NCBI GenBank assembly: GCA_036877525.1
Contig: JAZGTH010000059.1
Coordinates: 1,240,001-1,304,000, forward strand
DNA: 64,000 nucleotides
Reading direction: 5' to 3'
From: Chromobotia macracanthus
Taxonomy: Eukaryota; Chordata; Actinopteri; Cypriniformes; Botiidae
Part shown: piece after piece, positions 49,601 through 60,887 of the stretch
Layout: the number at the start of each line of letters is the position of its first letter
How positions within the stretch are numbered: the first letter of the stretch is position 1
Position numbers and translations under genes: made by a program
The notes under the pieces: generated by a model
Told to the model about the DNA's origin: nothing
Seen by the model: the letters and a program-made list of their open reading frames with translations, nothing else
Databases searched by the model: none

Positions 49601-52169
49601 AACTTACACACATGTAAAACTAGCATCTTCCATCAAGTTTGAACATATGAGCCCTGCCAAGGCTTTTACACAATAGTGCTGATTTTCAGAGGATTTCATG
49701 CTTTGTTTATTAAAACAAAACTTATGTGGCGCCGCTTTCCATTCAGGCGAATATGCTTTTGTCTTTTTCATCCCAAGAACTGTTTTTTCTTGTCTGTAAA
49801 ATTCTAAGACTTGGAATGTCACTCCTGGAGAGCAAGTCTGTTGTGTAAAGATAGATTTTTTGCCTTTTTAGCATGAAAGCTAATGGGTTGATTGACATTT
49901 CTGAGTGGCATGAGCGGTTTGAGTGACAATTTGGAAGCCCACATACCTACACACTTTATATCAGATGCTAAATGCCTGATAAATATGACCTATAGGCTCA
50001 ATATGACCACAGCTCCATTGTCCTATAGTGCTCACCCTGATAGACAGTTTTATATCTTTCTGTGAAGTTTTCTCTCTAAAATGACCACACTCGCATGCAC
50101 ACATCTGCTCTGTATCGTTAAAAATAAAAACCCAATGAAAGCATTCACATCCCTCCGCTCTGCAGTCACTGGCGTGATTGGGGTCCTGAAAAACCAGCCT
50201 TCCTCTCTCTTCATGTACAGCTGTAACAAATTGAATGTGTGATTCTCATCAGCATCTTTTTCCGCAGACCTGTGATGAATTACTATCGCACAGCATCCCC
50301 GCGTAAGCACAGCAGAGACAAGACACGCAGACTTTGTGACTTCGAATTGCCATTCTCTGTGCAGAGCGAAAACAAACGACAAACTCATTTACAAACAACA
50401 TGACAAACAGCACAAGCTCAACATCCTGTGTAAAGGCACACTGCTAAATTACATGTTTGTTGAAGTTTTTTCAGTGATGAACACATCTACTGCAAAAGAG
50501 AAGAAAGAAAGACAGAAATGAAAAAAATAGTTTTTTCAAAGAGAACAAAAGGACTAAGAAGAAAAAACAACATTGTAAGGATTAGCCATGGGGACACAAC
50601 ACACAAACACAAACCATGGAATCAAGACACACTGTTTGCTTCCAGCTGGACAATCTATATGGCAATTTGCGTAAGTGCGTAATTACAGCTGATCACACAC
50701 AGTTGATTAGATGTGGACACTATCTAAGCACTGACTGTGGTCCTGCACAGAACAGAAAGGAACAGAGCCTATGCAAGACAAGTCTTTCTGACCTCATTGT
50801 AATTTATATTACTCTCAACTGTACTGGAACTCAGCTCTTCTCCAGTAGAAATGACCCAAAGGATACCTTCCAGATTGTTCGGGAGAGAAGCCGAATCTAA
50901 AGGAGAGATCATTTTTTCCACTCTCCTTTTCCCAAGGCTGTGTTTGAGGGTTTTACTCAAGGGTAAAGACAGACAAATATACTTGACTTTATCTAGTTTT
51001 ACATAATCAAGCCATTTCAACTCATCTTGCTTCTTGGATGAATGGTAATTAATTGGGCCAGAACAACTCTACCAGTGAGCATGAAACCTTTCTATGAGAT
51101 TGAATCACATTTATGAGGATATTAATCATCATCACAAATTAATTAACTTAAAATTCAGTTTTTTATTATTTTATGGGTATGCTACATTTATAACAGGTAA
51201 AAAAAAACAGTTAGGAAGGAATTGTAAGTTGATGAGTGCAGACAGTGGATTTCATAGACATGTTCAGAGTTCAGAGATATGTTCAGAGTATGTAAGTATA
51301 ACCCTACCCACTAAATAAATAACTAATTTAATAAAAACTTGTTTTTTGAGTAAATGTCATATACTGTAGTTTAGAATAGCAAAGAGGAGGTGCTTAAATA
51401 GAGACCAAGATCACAGAACGTGCTAGATCACATCAATTAACATCTGTACTCATCAATTAAACATTTTCTAACAGTGAAGATTTACAGTTTCTAAAAATGT
51501 ATGTAAAAGTAGAATACACCTTTACAGTTAATATTGATGTAATTGTTTATTCACATTTTTAGGTTATTGAGAATAATTACTGTAAAGTTTCTATATTACA
51601 TCTACATTTTAAAGTGAATACATAAAGTGAATACATCATTTTCCACAGATAACAGTCAAAAAGAAGAATATACTACAGGGTCTCTACATTTTAATCACTT
51701 TCTGTCCTCATTTTTGTATCTGGCTGTAATCCATTTCTCTTCAAATAAAATAACACAAGCAGAGTAAAGTGTGTTACAGACCATACTGTACGCTGTGCTG
51801 ACTGTGTTTCCCTCTATTGCTGCCTTCTCCCACATGCAGGCAAAAACATCAAACAATTACATTTCCATCAGTCAGTCTGAGCTGCAGATTTATGGCCATC
51901 TCCAGTCCACAAAGAGAGAACAAGACAGATCCAGAAAAAGATCAGGGTGACAGAGGATGACATTGACAAATTTAGAGAAACTGGAGGATTTTATTAGTGC
52001 TTTTGGTCTGACATCTTCTGAATTCTCAGACAGTGAAGTGACAGAGGCAAGAGATCCAAGATGCCACAGTTAGAAAATGGTGTGCATCTTATGAAGTGGC
52101 TGCAAAAGTTGCACTGTGTATAACTCATGTTTGTGTGCTTATTTTTTACAATTTAAAAAGATTCAATTC

Positions 52170-52430
52170 ACAAAATTAAAATTCTTCCATCCTTTACTTA
52201 CCCTCATGTAAAACCTGTGTGTATTTTTGCTTCTGAGGAACACTCGAAAAATAAATTTTGAAGTATGTTGGTACCAAACAATCATGGTGCCCATTGTGTC
52301 CATATTGTATGGACACAAAACCACTGAGACATTTCTCAAAATAAATTCTTTTGTGTTCTACAGAAGAAACAGTCATGTAGGTTTGAAATAAAATGAGGGT
52401 AAGTAACTGATGAAAAATGTTTATATGCAA
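52170..52430. mobile_element. short DNA element with terminal inverted repeats
   Basis: 22-bp inverted ends at 52188-52209 and 52391-52412 match at 19 of 22 positions (cores CTTACCCTCAT and ATGAGGGTAAG). Internal motifs include TTTTGTGTTCTACAGAAGAA. Fits a non-autonomous fish element related to the copies at 35648 and 53660. Confidence 0.65.
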
Positions 52431-52583
52431 CATCATGGACCTGTGAAGCACAACATTTCATTTCCCTGTATGTTTCTGCTGCAAAACTGAATCACAAGTA
52501 TATTCAAATTAGTTATATACAGTATAATTATGCAAGAATTCACCTAATGAGAAAAGAAAGATGTTTACATTATTAAAAAATCA

Positions 52584-52683
52584 TAAAAAAAATGTTTTTT
52601 TTTATAAAAAAATTATAAAAAAATGTTTTTTTATAAAAAAATTATAAAAAAATGTTTTTTATAAAAAAATTATAAAAAAAAAA
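52584..52683. repeat. AT tandem repeat, about 30-bp unit
   Basis: Three units of T-run, ATAAAAAAATTATAAAAAAA, TG. The T-run shortens from 9 to 7 to 6 along the array. Each unit is itself self-complementary. Confidence 0.85.
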
Positions 52684-53659
52684 CATTCAAAAATTCACTC
52701 AAAACTGTATTTGACAGGCAAGGGCTGGTGTTTTTGATCTGCCAGCTATATTGTGACAAGCAGTAGGCGCTATTTTGGTTTACTGAGATGTGGAACGAAA
52801 GGACAGAGAGGAAAAAAATAACATTAGCTCTTTAAACTGAACTAAATTAAGAACCGCTAAATCATGTTTCATAGAGATGTAGAAACTGAGAGCTGAGGTA
52901 AAGACAAAAGATTTTGACCAGGGCAGGAGAAACTCTCTGCTCAATCTAACACACATGTTGTGGGCTAACAGTGTTGTAGCCTCAAGGCATAGACAGCAGC
53001 AGCATGTGAAAGAGGTTTTCTGCCCAGACATAAAAAAAATCTCCTGACTTCAAATTTAGAGGGGGGGGTGTGTGTTTGGGGGTTGAGCTGAGATGACTAG
53101 AAGGTTTTGTGTGTTTGGGGTGGGGGTAGTAAAGAAAAGGAGGGAAGAAAGAGAGATGTATAGATATGATCAACATCAGAGCCATCTGTGGATTAACACA
53201 ATTTACACCTCAGTTAAAACAGGTCAGTCAGCACCTCTTCCTGCTGCTCAAAGGCCTTCAAGGAGCAGGACCCAGCCCTCAACATTCTCACTGCAAACCA
53301 AAACAAACACACACCGCAACAAGCGATATATACATCACTGTGCAAATACTGTAAGTAGATTTAAATTAAGCAAGGTAACTAAACAGAAAGCGAGAATCTG
53401 ATTTAGCTTTAGCCCAAGCGTAGCATGAATAGCGTTAAGTAGAGTTTTGTTTCGTTCATGAGAAGTTCAGTAGTTAATACTTTCTCTAACATACTCTTGC
53501 TCTCTCACTTTAAACTGGTTCTGAATTGATAAGTAGCATGAATTGATAAGATCAAAAGAACAATTCATTTACAAATCAGACGCAGATACTTCTCTCATGT
53601 GGTCTTAAGAACCTTCCAAAAAAGACCTGTGTCAAGATTTTCAGGTAGTAGTGACTCTG

Positions 53660-53990
53660 AATGCTTCTTAAAAAGCTATCGTATGACTTCAAAAGACTTC
53701 CAAAATAGTGCACAACACAGAGTTGCTTGGACTACTTTCATTACAGTTTTTATGTTGCTTTTATGTCCTTTTGGAACTTTTAAAACTCCAGTTCCTATTT
53801 GGAAAATCTGAAGAGAAAAATGTATTGTGAATACATTATTTTCCTATGTATTCACAGTACATTTTTCTCTTCAGATTTTTCTCTTTTGTGTTCTTAACAA
53901 GAACTGACAACAAAGCACACATGGAATATGGAACATGTAGGTGAGTAACTGATGACACATTTTCTTTCAATGAACTATTTATTTAAAAAA
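53660..53990. mobile_element. degenerate inverted-repeat element with internal hairpin
   Basis: Internal text (TTTATGTCCTTTTGGAACTT) and the right end (GGTGAGTAACTGATGACACA at about 53940) resemble the same fish element family as 52170-52430. A 34-bp hairpin lies inside at 53803-53879. The left boundary is unclear. Confidence 0.45.
53803..53879. repeat. 34-bp near-perfect hairpin
   Basis: Arms 53803-53836 and 53846-53879 are reverse complements with one mismatch, separated by a 9-base loop. Confidence 0.95.
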
Positions 53991-56225
53991 ACATTTTGAC
54001 AGTTTTAAACTCTTAATTTGTTTTAAAAAAATACTAACAATGAACATCCAGTTATTTGGCAGTAAATAATCATCATTATAAAACTAAGCTATCATCTGTA
54101 CTCAGCTGAAACCAAATATTTCAATGTACCACACAAAGTTAGAACACATATTGATAATATGTCAGTGACCCACACGCTGAAACACAATTGAAACGCAGTT
54201 GCTTTTGACCCCTTTTTCACTCCTGTACAAAGCGAGGACCAGGCTAGTGCTGACTGTAGGGCTTAGTGACTGCATGAATGAGTGTGTGTGTGCGTGTGTA
54301 TGTGGCTCAGGGGAGCAGCCTGGAGCCAGGGGGATGACTGCTGTTGTACAGTTCTACCTGAACACATGTGGCAGAGAAACACAGTACAGGCCTTAGGAGC
54401 AAATCGAGAGCTTCACTGACAAGGTAAGATATCATTAACTTTATTTAGTGACTGGCCATATACACTGTCATAAAATGTATGAATACAAAAATGGAGAAAC
54501 TTGGATCCATCAGATTTGAATATACAACATAATCCTGAAAATGACTTATTTTTAGATTTACTGAAATATATTGAAATAATATACCTTACAAGCCTGTTTT
54601 AAAATATTACTCCAGTGAGATACATAGGTTAAATTATCTGTGAGCTAAAAATCATCTACTCTTTAAAGGGGCCAACCCCTCTAAAACATGCTTTGAAATA
54701 TGAAAGCAGCAACACAGTGTGTGTGTGTGTGTGTGTGTGTGTGTATCCTCACAGATAACACTCATAGATACACTGCAACATGTATGAAGACTCTTATAGT
54801 AGTCTTCACTATCTAATCTCATAAATCAGCCAGATTTTAGTTTTTGGGGTTTATATTAGGTTTAAGGGTAGGAGGGCATATTATTTATCATTATCTTATT
54901 ATTAAAACCATTTGTATGTGTTAAAAGCTGTGTTTAGGTCTTAGAGAGGTTATTACAGTGATTACTACTTGAACAAGTGTTACTGCAACGCTGATAAATT
55001 TCAGTTATCTTGTGTATAGCTTACTTAACATTCTCATTATAACTTATCATTTGTCATAGATGAAAAACTGTTTGACAGCTTTGGTCCTAACATCTGCTTT
55101 TTAATTTAGGCAGGGGCTATTTAAGAGACATATACATAAATATTTGTTGGGAGGTGTGTGTCAAAATAATACACTAAAATTTCAATATTTTTATGCTAAA
55201 ATTTCTTCAAAATGTTTTATGTGCTTACTCTATTGCCACCTAGTGTTCATATGTCTATTTTTCTAATGCCTCAGATATCCCTGGTTATCTGAAACCATGG
55301 ATGGTACAAACTTTTCCTTTGCCTTTGATAAATGTTTACATAGAAAGGTGGGTCAAAGATTGACTGATCCAGAGAATTGTTCTAATGTAATGTATCTTTC
55401 CAGACTGTATACCTCATACAAATGCAGAACTGGAGTGTCCGGAAAACATGAACAAACTTCGCTGCTGTCAGTAAGCGTCTATTCTGTTAGGCACCAACAA
55501 AAACATGAGTGTTATGAGTAGACACACAGTTGCCTGAACCAAGGCTGGCATATGTCACTGTCTGTATGCAGTTTAATTAAAACAGGCCCTACATCCCAAT
55601 TCGCATATTAGCCCTACTAAACAGTATTTGAAATAAGGATTAGTATGTTACAAAAGTATGTTAAAATGAGTATGCTTGAAGTATTCAGGCCTAAATGGTC
55701 CTATAAATTAAATTTATGATGCTTCAGTGAATACATACACCAAATAAGTGATGTTTTACAACTACATTAAACTACATAGTAAGCATTACATAAGAAATAA
55801 TGAATAAAGAAATTCTTAAATACAAGGAGTTGTATTTTGATGTGTGTGATTGTTAAGGATCACAATGTTGTCTAGGCAACAACTGTCACTTCCATTATGC
55901 GTTTGTTTGTCCCAGTACTTTTTGCTATGCGCTAATTGTATCTACTTTTCCATAACAAAAATAGTACATACTTGTACGGCATAATATAAGTAGGCGAACT
56001 GGGACACAGCAAGGGTGAACGTGTCAGATTAACGTGCGTTATTTCTGCAGAAGTTTTGAGTTTTGATGTGATATCACATAATATCACGAGACATAAAGGG
56101 TAGCAGTTTACAAACATTTTGATGGATTTGCATTCAATAATTGGCACATAAAACCAATTTTTTTTTAAAGCTTCATGTATTGTGTCAGAATTTAGGAGAC
56201 AGAAATAGTATAATGTACAAATTGT
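53991..56225. other. intergenic upstream of hao2
   Basis: AT-rich noncoding DNA with a (GT)n microsatellite at 54717-54744. The open frames, including 55297-55521, match nothing I know. Confidence 0.6.
54717..54744. repeat. (GT)n microsatellite
   Basis: About 14 uninterrupted GT units. Confidence 0.9.
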
Positions 56226-57336
56226 AGTTTATGGGTTAGGCTAAATATTGCAGTTAAATAATTTATTCACTCAAAACAATAAAAAAACAAACTGTGGCCT
56301 CTTTTATCTTTGATATGAGGGCTCATGTATAGAATATGGAACATATTCTATACATAGCCAAGGTGATGGTTATATATAGATTTAAACTGTTATTTTTCCA
56401 ACCACAAGAAATATTTCTGTAAAATAGAGAAATACAATTATATGTGGTCATCTGCCACAATGTGATTTCCTTTAAACACATCATTCTCAAAGGACTTATC
56501 TATCTTACTAATCAGTTAAAGAGAACAGGTGCTTGCAGAGTGTATAGTGAACTGTGAGGGACGCTATTATACACTAGTGTATGTGAGTATTACTCTTAGT
56601 CAGTGTGGCCACTTAGCACATTTCCAGCCAATGAAAACACAATAAACTGGTCAGTATTTTACTCTCTTTTGCTGTTACATATTTATTTACACAAAATCAA
56701 AGCAGCATAGCACAAATGCTGGTTACATTTGCACACTGGCGTGGAGGGACAATGCCATTTATCTGACAAGTAATTGATTTCATTATTTTGTATTTTATGG
56801 CATAGGTTATTTTGGGCTCTTTCAGAATTATATTTGTTGATGGATAAATGTTCAATAGTTATCTTAGTCTTTTGAAAATGTTAGTATTGGATGAAGTCCA
56901 AAGGAGTTTCTCCTAACTACAGATCTGTTTTGTGCCTGTTATTATTAACTTTAAGGGTAGTGCATAAAAGGCATTAAAAGCATACATTTTCTAACAAATT
57001 AAAATGAAATTACAATTTAGTAAATTGCACTGTATAAACTCAGTAAGTACATGTAATGTACTCTGTTCTGGCCCTTAGTTACAATTTGAAAGTTAATTCC
57101 AACCCACATTGTGCTGGTTCAGTCTATTGTGTAAATCAGTGTTTTGTTTAAAATATTTAGCATAGCAAAGGTTGTTGGCTAAAAGTACTGGAGCAGTCCA
57201 CAGTACTGTAACAGCATTTTTAAGCCAATGAAATTAATGAAATAAATATCAAAGATAAAAGAGGCCACAGTTTGTTGTCTTATTGTTTTGAGTTAATAAA
57301 TCATTTTACTGTAATATTTAGTCTAACCCATAAACT
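56226..57336. mobile_element. 1.1-kb structure with 91-bp inverted arms
   Basis: Arms 56226-56316 and 57246-57336 are reverse complements at 84 of 91 positions (92%) with no gaps. Between them is AT-rich DNA with no open frame of note and a perfect 12-bp palindrome pair (56327-56338 and 56342-56353). It may be a foldback-type element or two opposite copies of one repeat. No clear target duplication seen. Confidence 0.75.
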
Positions 57337-57653
57337 AAAGTTTTAGGGTAGATGCTATTTGAATGCAAGTGGTTCAAGAACAGGTGTGATCTCATTTGCA
57401 CACATTTCAGTGGCAAAGTTTAAAAAACAGCAACTACTTTTCCCTAATGCATTAAAATATCCTAATACATGATAATTCATGTTAATTTATCTCCATATTA
57501 TAGTTCTAAACCTTGTCGACATAAACATTATAAATATGATATTTATACTAGTCTTTTTCACAACAAGTGGAACAAGTGACATTGATATTGTATCATTTGT
57601 GTACCCACGAATGTTGTCGTTTTGTTCAAAGCGAGGAAATCCGCTGTGCAGAC

Positions 57654-57784
57654 ATGACCATGGTGTGTCTGTCTGATTTTGAGGACTATGCCAAGCAACA
57701 TCTCTCAAAATCTACATGGGACTATTATGCTGCTGGAGCTGATGAATGTTACACCCGAGATGACAACTTGCTGGCTTTCAAACG
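57654..57784 (+). CDS. hao2: hao2 coding exon 1
   Basis: MTMVCLSDFEDYAKQHLSKS, then TWDYYAAGADECYTRDDNLL and AFK. Donor is CG|gtagaa. Any upstream untranslated exon was not identified. Confidence 0.94.
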
Positions 57785-60700
57785 GTAGAACCGCGCTGCT
57801 TTACACTGTACGATATTCTGTTCGGCATGTTTGTGGTTCAAGCGTCCAAGTAATCAACAACCAAACTAATGCAACATAAAAACGTCAAAACAATAAGCCA
57901 TCTTCTTTTTCAGGATCCGCTTGAGGCCACGGATCTTGCGGGATGTGTCGGTCAGTGACACTAGGACTACAGTGCTGGGAACGGAGATAAACTTCCCTGT
58001 GGGAATTGCACCGACGGCCTTCCACTGCCTTGCATGGTATGAGGGAGAACTGGCCACCGCCAGAGGTGAGAGCAGGAGGTTTAGTAAAATATTTACAGCG
58101 CAACATGTATTAAGTAAGCGTTTGGTACAGTGTGCATTTGTTTCGTTTGTTACGCAAGTACAAACGCAGCTTCTCTGCATTGGCCACTAGATGGAGACGT
58201 GGACAACAAAAACTTGCACTTAAGTCTTGTTGGCTTTCCTGCTTTTCTATTCTTTTCAGCCACTGAATCAGTAAATACCTGCTACATAACAAGCACGTAC
58301 TCCACATGCTCAGTGGAGGAGATCTGCGCCGCAGCACCCAACGGGTACCGCTGGTTCCAGCTGTACTTGTACCGGGACCGTGCGCTGTCGGAGCAGATCG
58401 TGCGCAGAGTGGAAGCGCTTGGTTACAAGGCTGTTGTGCTAACGGTGGATGTGCCCTATACTGGTAAACGTCGCGATGACATCCGCAACCAGTTTAAACT
58501 CCCACCTCACCTGAAGGTCAAGAACTTTGATGGGATGTTCCAGGTAATACATTACTATGTATTCACCTTTCTAAAACACAGACTATAAACGTACACCTGT
58601 GACCTCATTATATCAGTATTACTGCGCCACTGCGCCTGTATGGTGATGTTTGGAACTACATTACTTGGCGGAAGAACAATATTTTTATTAGTATCATAAC
58701 GTTTTTGTTGCTGTGTGTTTACTTTATGAAACCTTTTCAGGTATATGGAATAACTGTTTTATGAAAGCAATAAAGCCCATAAAGGAGTGGTTTACAGTAC
58801 AGGGGGTTTCTTGGGGCTGATTTCTTTAATGTCTTTATTATTTAGTCTTTGTACCATTTTGTTTTAATTTTAGTACAGTAGGACAGGAAAAGAAGATGGA
58901 AAGAGATAAGGAAGTTGTAAACTGGATTCAAACTTAGGCAGTCTGTATGAGCCCTGTGGATTAATGTGTCAGAGTATGTCATGCGGCATATGTTTATTTT
59001 TCATTGCATCTTTGTATGTGTTTCTCTGGCTCTCTGCACAGGAGCATAACGGAAGCAGTGAAGAATACGGAACACCGACTAACACATTAGATCCATCAAT
59101 TTGTTGGAAGGATGTTAGCTGGCTCCAGTCTCTAACACAGCTGCCTATAATCATCAAAGGCATCCTCACAAAAGAAGATGCAGAGCTGGCTGTAGAACAT
59201 GGGGTCCATGGCATAATTGTGTCAAATCACGGGGGCAGACAACTGGACGGAGGGCCCGCCACAGTAGGGGACTATGTTAATCTCTCTGCATTTTAACTGT
59301 AATTCACACCATACAGGGCCATGTTTCTCCAAAGCATCGTAAGCCCAAATACATAACCATTTGAAATAGGGGTGTAACAATATACTAATGGCACTGTTTT
59401 TGGAGCCATGTTTGGTTTGGTTTGTTCGGTTCTCATTGCTGTGGGGGCAGGGCTGATAGCATGGCACCAGCAATGCTAAACAACACTAGATTAACATTTA
59501 ACTTAATATTTTACTATACACACTTTCCCAGCACATTGTGCTGCAATCTTGTGTTGATTTATATTTATAGTTGTTTTGGAATAAAATTGTAAATATGCTA
59601 TTTATAACTACTTTGCCGTTAGTTAAACTTACTTTGTCAATGGCCATGTCAATGCTCACCATAGTTGTGTTAAACTGAAAATGTATTAAGTACATCAACA
59701 TCCTGACAGAGAGAACCTTGTTTCTAAAATTGCCATTTATCTTCTGAGGTCCATCATATATAAAGAAATGAAAAAAACACAATAGATATTGTATGAATAT
59801 TAATATATGCATAAATGTGATATCAGGTTGTGATCTTGGAGTATGATTTAAGTTTTTCTTATGTAGTGTTGCTTATGAATGAGCGGTCATCGCTTCAGCC
59901 CTGGTGTACAATATTTAGAAAAAAAACAGCACTTATTAGGTGTTAAAAGTGTACTAATTACTACTTAATCATGTCAAGGAAGAAACCTTTGTTTTGTGAC
60001 AAGGTAAAGTAAGGTCAACCTCAACAATGGGCCAGGGCTGGGTCGGGGCAGCGGGGGCAGGGGCTTTCGGTACTCCATGTGAGTACCGCCCTACATACCG
60101 TGGGTGGTGTATCACAGTTTCTCGGTTCAGTTTTGAATATTGTTACACCACTAATTAGCATGTTCTCTATGACGAACTTAGGTTTAAAATGCTTTTAAGA
60201 AATGCGACCCAAATTACAGTTACACTACTGTACACTACACTAGTTACACCATGCCTTTATTTGTCACACAGATAGATTGTCTGTCTGAGATAGTGGAGGC
60301 AGTGCAAGGCCGTGTCGAGGTGTACATGGATGGAGGGATCCGGACGGGCAGCGACGTGCTGAAGGCTATAGCCTTGGGGGCCAAATGTGTGTTTATTGGC
60401 AGACCAGCAATCTGGGGCCTTGCTTACAAGGTAACAAAGTGGGAATCCATGTTTGCGTGTATTTGATTACCTGTCTATTTAACAACATTTCAAAGTTGCC
60501 TTCAACCATGTTGAATACACCTGTGATGTTTGGTCTATTTTGGCTAGGGTGAAGAGGGAGTGAAAGAGGTTCTGCAGATTCTACATGATGAGTTCCGTTT
60601 ATCTATGGCTTTATCAGGTTAGTCCACAGTACTCTTTTAAAATGTGGCATGTTGTTTTTTTGCACATCAAAAGGAAACAGATAAAAGGTTTTGATGTCAG

Positions 60701-60798
60701 ACGAGTTATCTCTCGACCTCAAATCGCCTCTCATTCTTCTAGGTTGCAGAAATGTTGCTGAGATCAACAGGAGCCTCATTAAGTTCTCCAAACTTTGA
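57654..60798 (+). CDS. hao2: hydroxyacid oxidase 2 (7 coding exons)
   Basis: Peroxisomal FMN-dependent oxidase that turns L-2-hydroxy acids into 2-oxo acids plus hydrogen peroxide. Exons 57654-57784, 57914-58065, 58260-58543, 59042-59263, 60272-60430, 60548-60617 and 60743-60798 join in phase to 357 residues (human HAO2 has 351). Residues expected in the active site are present: Y24 or Y25, Y130 in WFQLYLY, D158 in TVDVP, R165, K228 in IIKG, and H252 and R255 in SNHGGRQLDG. The FMN phosphate region DGGIRTGSDVLKA and GAKCVFIGRP are intact. The C-terminus SKL is a strong type 1 peroxisomal signal (human HAO2 has SRL). HAO2 is preferred to HAO1 by the MxxVCLxDF start, the NxxxI/LxxFSKL end and its place next to wars2. 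The next-best start is the in-frame ATG at 57660, which has a better Kozak context. Confidence 0.95.
57914..58065 (+). CDS. hao2: hao2 coding exon 2
   Basis: 152 nt. IRLRPRILRDVSVSDTRTTV to APTAFHCLAWYEGELATAR, including the FMN-binding start of the barrel (GIAPTAF). Donor is G|gtgaga. Confidence 0.96.
58260..58543 (+). CDS. hao2: hao2 coding exon 3
   Basis: 284 nt. Encodes TESVNTCYITSTYSTCSVEE to KVKNFDGMFQ, including WFQLYLY and TVDVPYTGKRRDDIRN. Donor is CAG|gtaata. Confidence 0.96.
58544..59041 (+). other. hao2 intron 3
   Basis: 498-bp intron with acceptor ctctgcacag. No repeat or other gene recognised. Confidence 0.75.
59042..59263 (+). CDS. hao2: hao2 coding exon 4 (catalytic His/Arg)
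   Basis: 74 codons, phase 0. Contains LPIIIKGILTKEDAELAVEH and GIIVSNHGGRQLDGGPAT. Donor ACA|gtaggg is somewhat weak; reading through it reaches a stop ten codons on. Confidence 0.96.
59264..60271 (+). other. hao2 intron 4
   Basis: 1-kb intron, about three quarters of it an inverted-repeat element (59368-60152). Confidence 0.8.
59368..60152. mobile_element. 785-bp terminal-inverted-repeat element in hao2 intron 4
   Basis: Ends AGGGGTGTAACAATAT (59368-59383) and ATATTGTTACACCACT (60137-60152) are inverted copies with one mismatch. Internal GGTTTGGTTTGTTCGGTTC and the GC-rich CGGTACTCC...GTACCG segment fit a non-autonomous DNA transposon, possibly hAT-like. No transposase frame; target duplication not evident. 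Confidence 0.65.
60272..60430 (+). CDS. hao2: hao2 coding exon 5 (FMN phosphate site)
   Basis: 53 codons, phase 0. IDCLSEIVEAVQGRVEVYMD, then GGIRTGSDVLKAIALGAKCV and FIGRPAIWGLAYK. Donor is AAG|gtaaca. Confidence 0.96.
60548..60617 (+). CDS. hao2: hao2 coding exon 6
   Basis: 70 nt. GEEGVKEVLQILHDEFRLSM, ALS and one base. Donor is TCAG|gttagt. Confidence 0.95.
60743..60798 (+). CDS. hao2: hao2 coding exon 7 (PTS1, stop)
   Basis: Completes G, then CRNVAEINRSLIKFSKL and TGA at 60796-60798. The terminal SKL is the canonical peroxisome import tripeptide. Confidence 0.96.
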
Positions 60799-60881
60799 AT
60801 AGCAAAGACATTTATTGTAATTTACAACACTACATTGACCCACCATGTCAAATGTATTCACTGTGTATTCTTAATGAGATA

Positions 60882-60887
60882 AATAAA
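60882..60887 (+). terminator. hao2 polyadenylation signal
   Basis: AATAAA 84 nt past the stop codon; implies a short 3' UTR ending near 60905. Confidence 0.75.

Larger units (their letters stand above)
39546..52169. other. intergenic between wars2 and hao2
   Basis: 12.6 kb with microsatellites at 40426-40671 and a composition-rich block at 43750-44010. Strongly AT-rich stretches lie at 41800-43100. Open frames here are short and unlike known proteins. Confidence 0.6.

Noticed and set aside
53060..53127. G-quadruplex from four G-runs
   Set aside because: Loops are about 9, 34 and 1 bases; the long middle loop makes a stable quadruplex unlikely.
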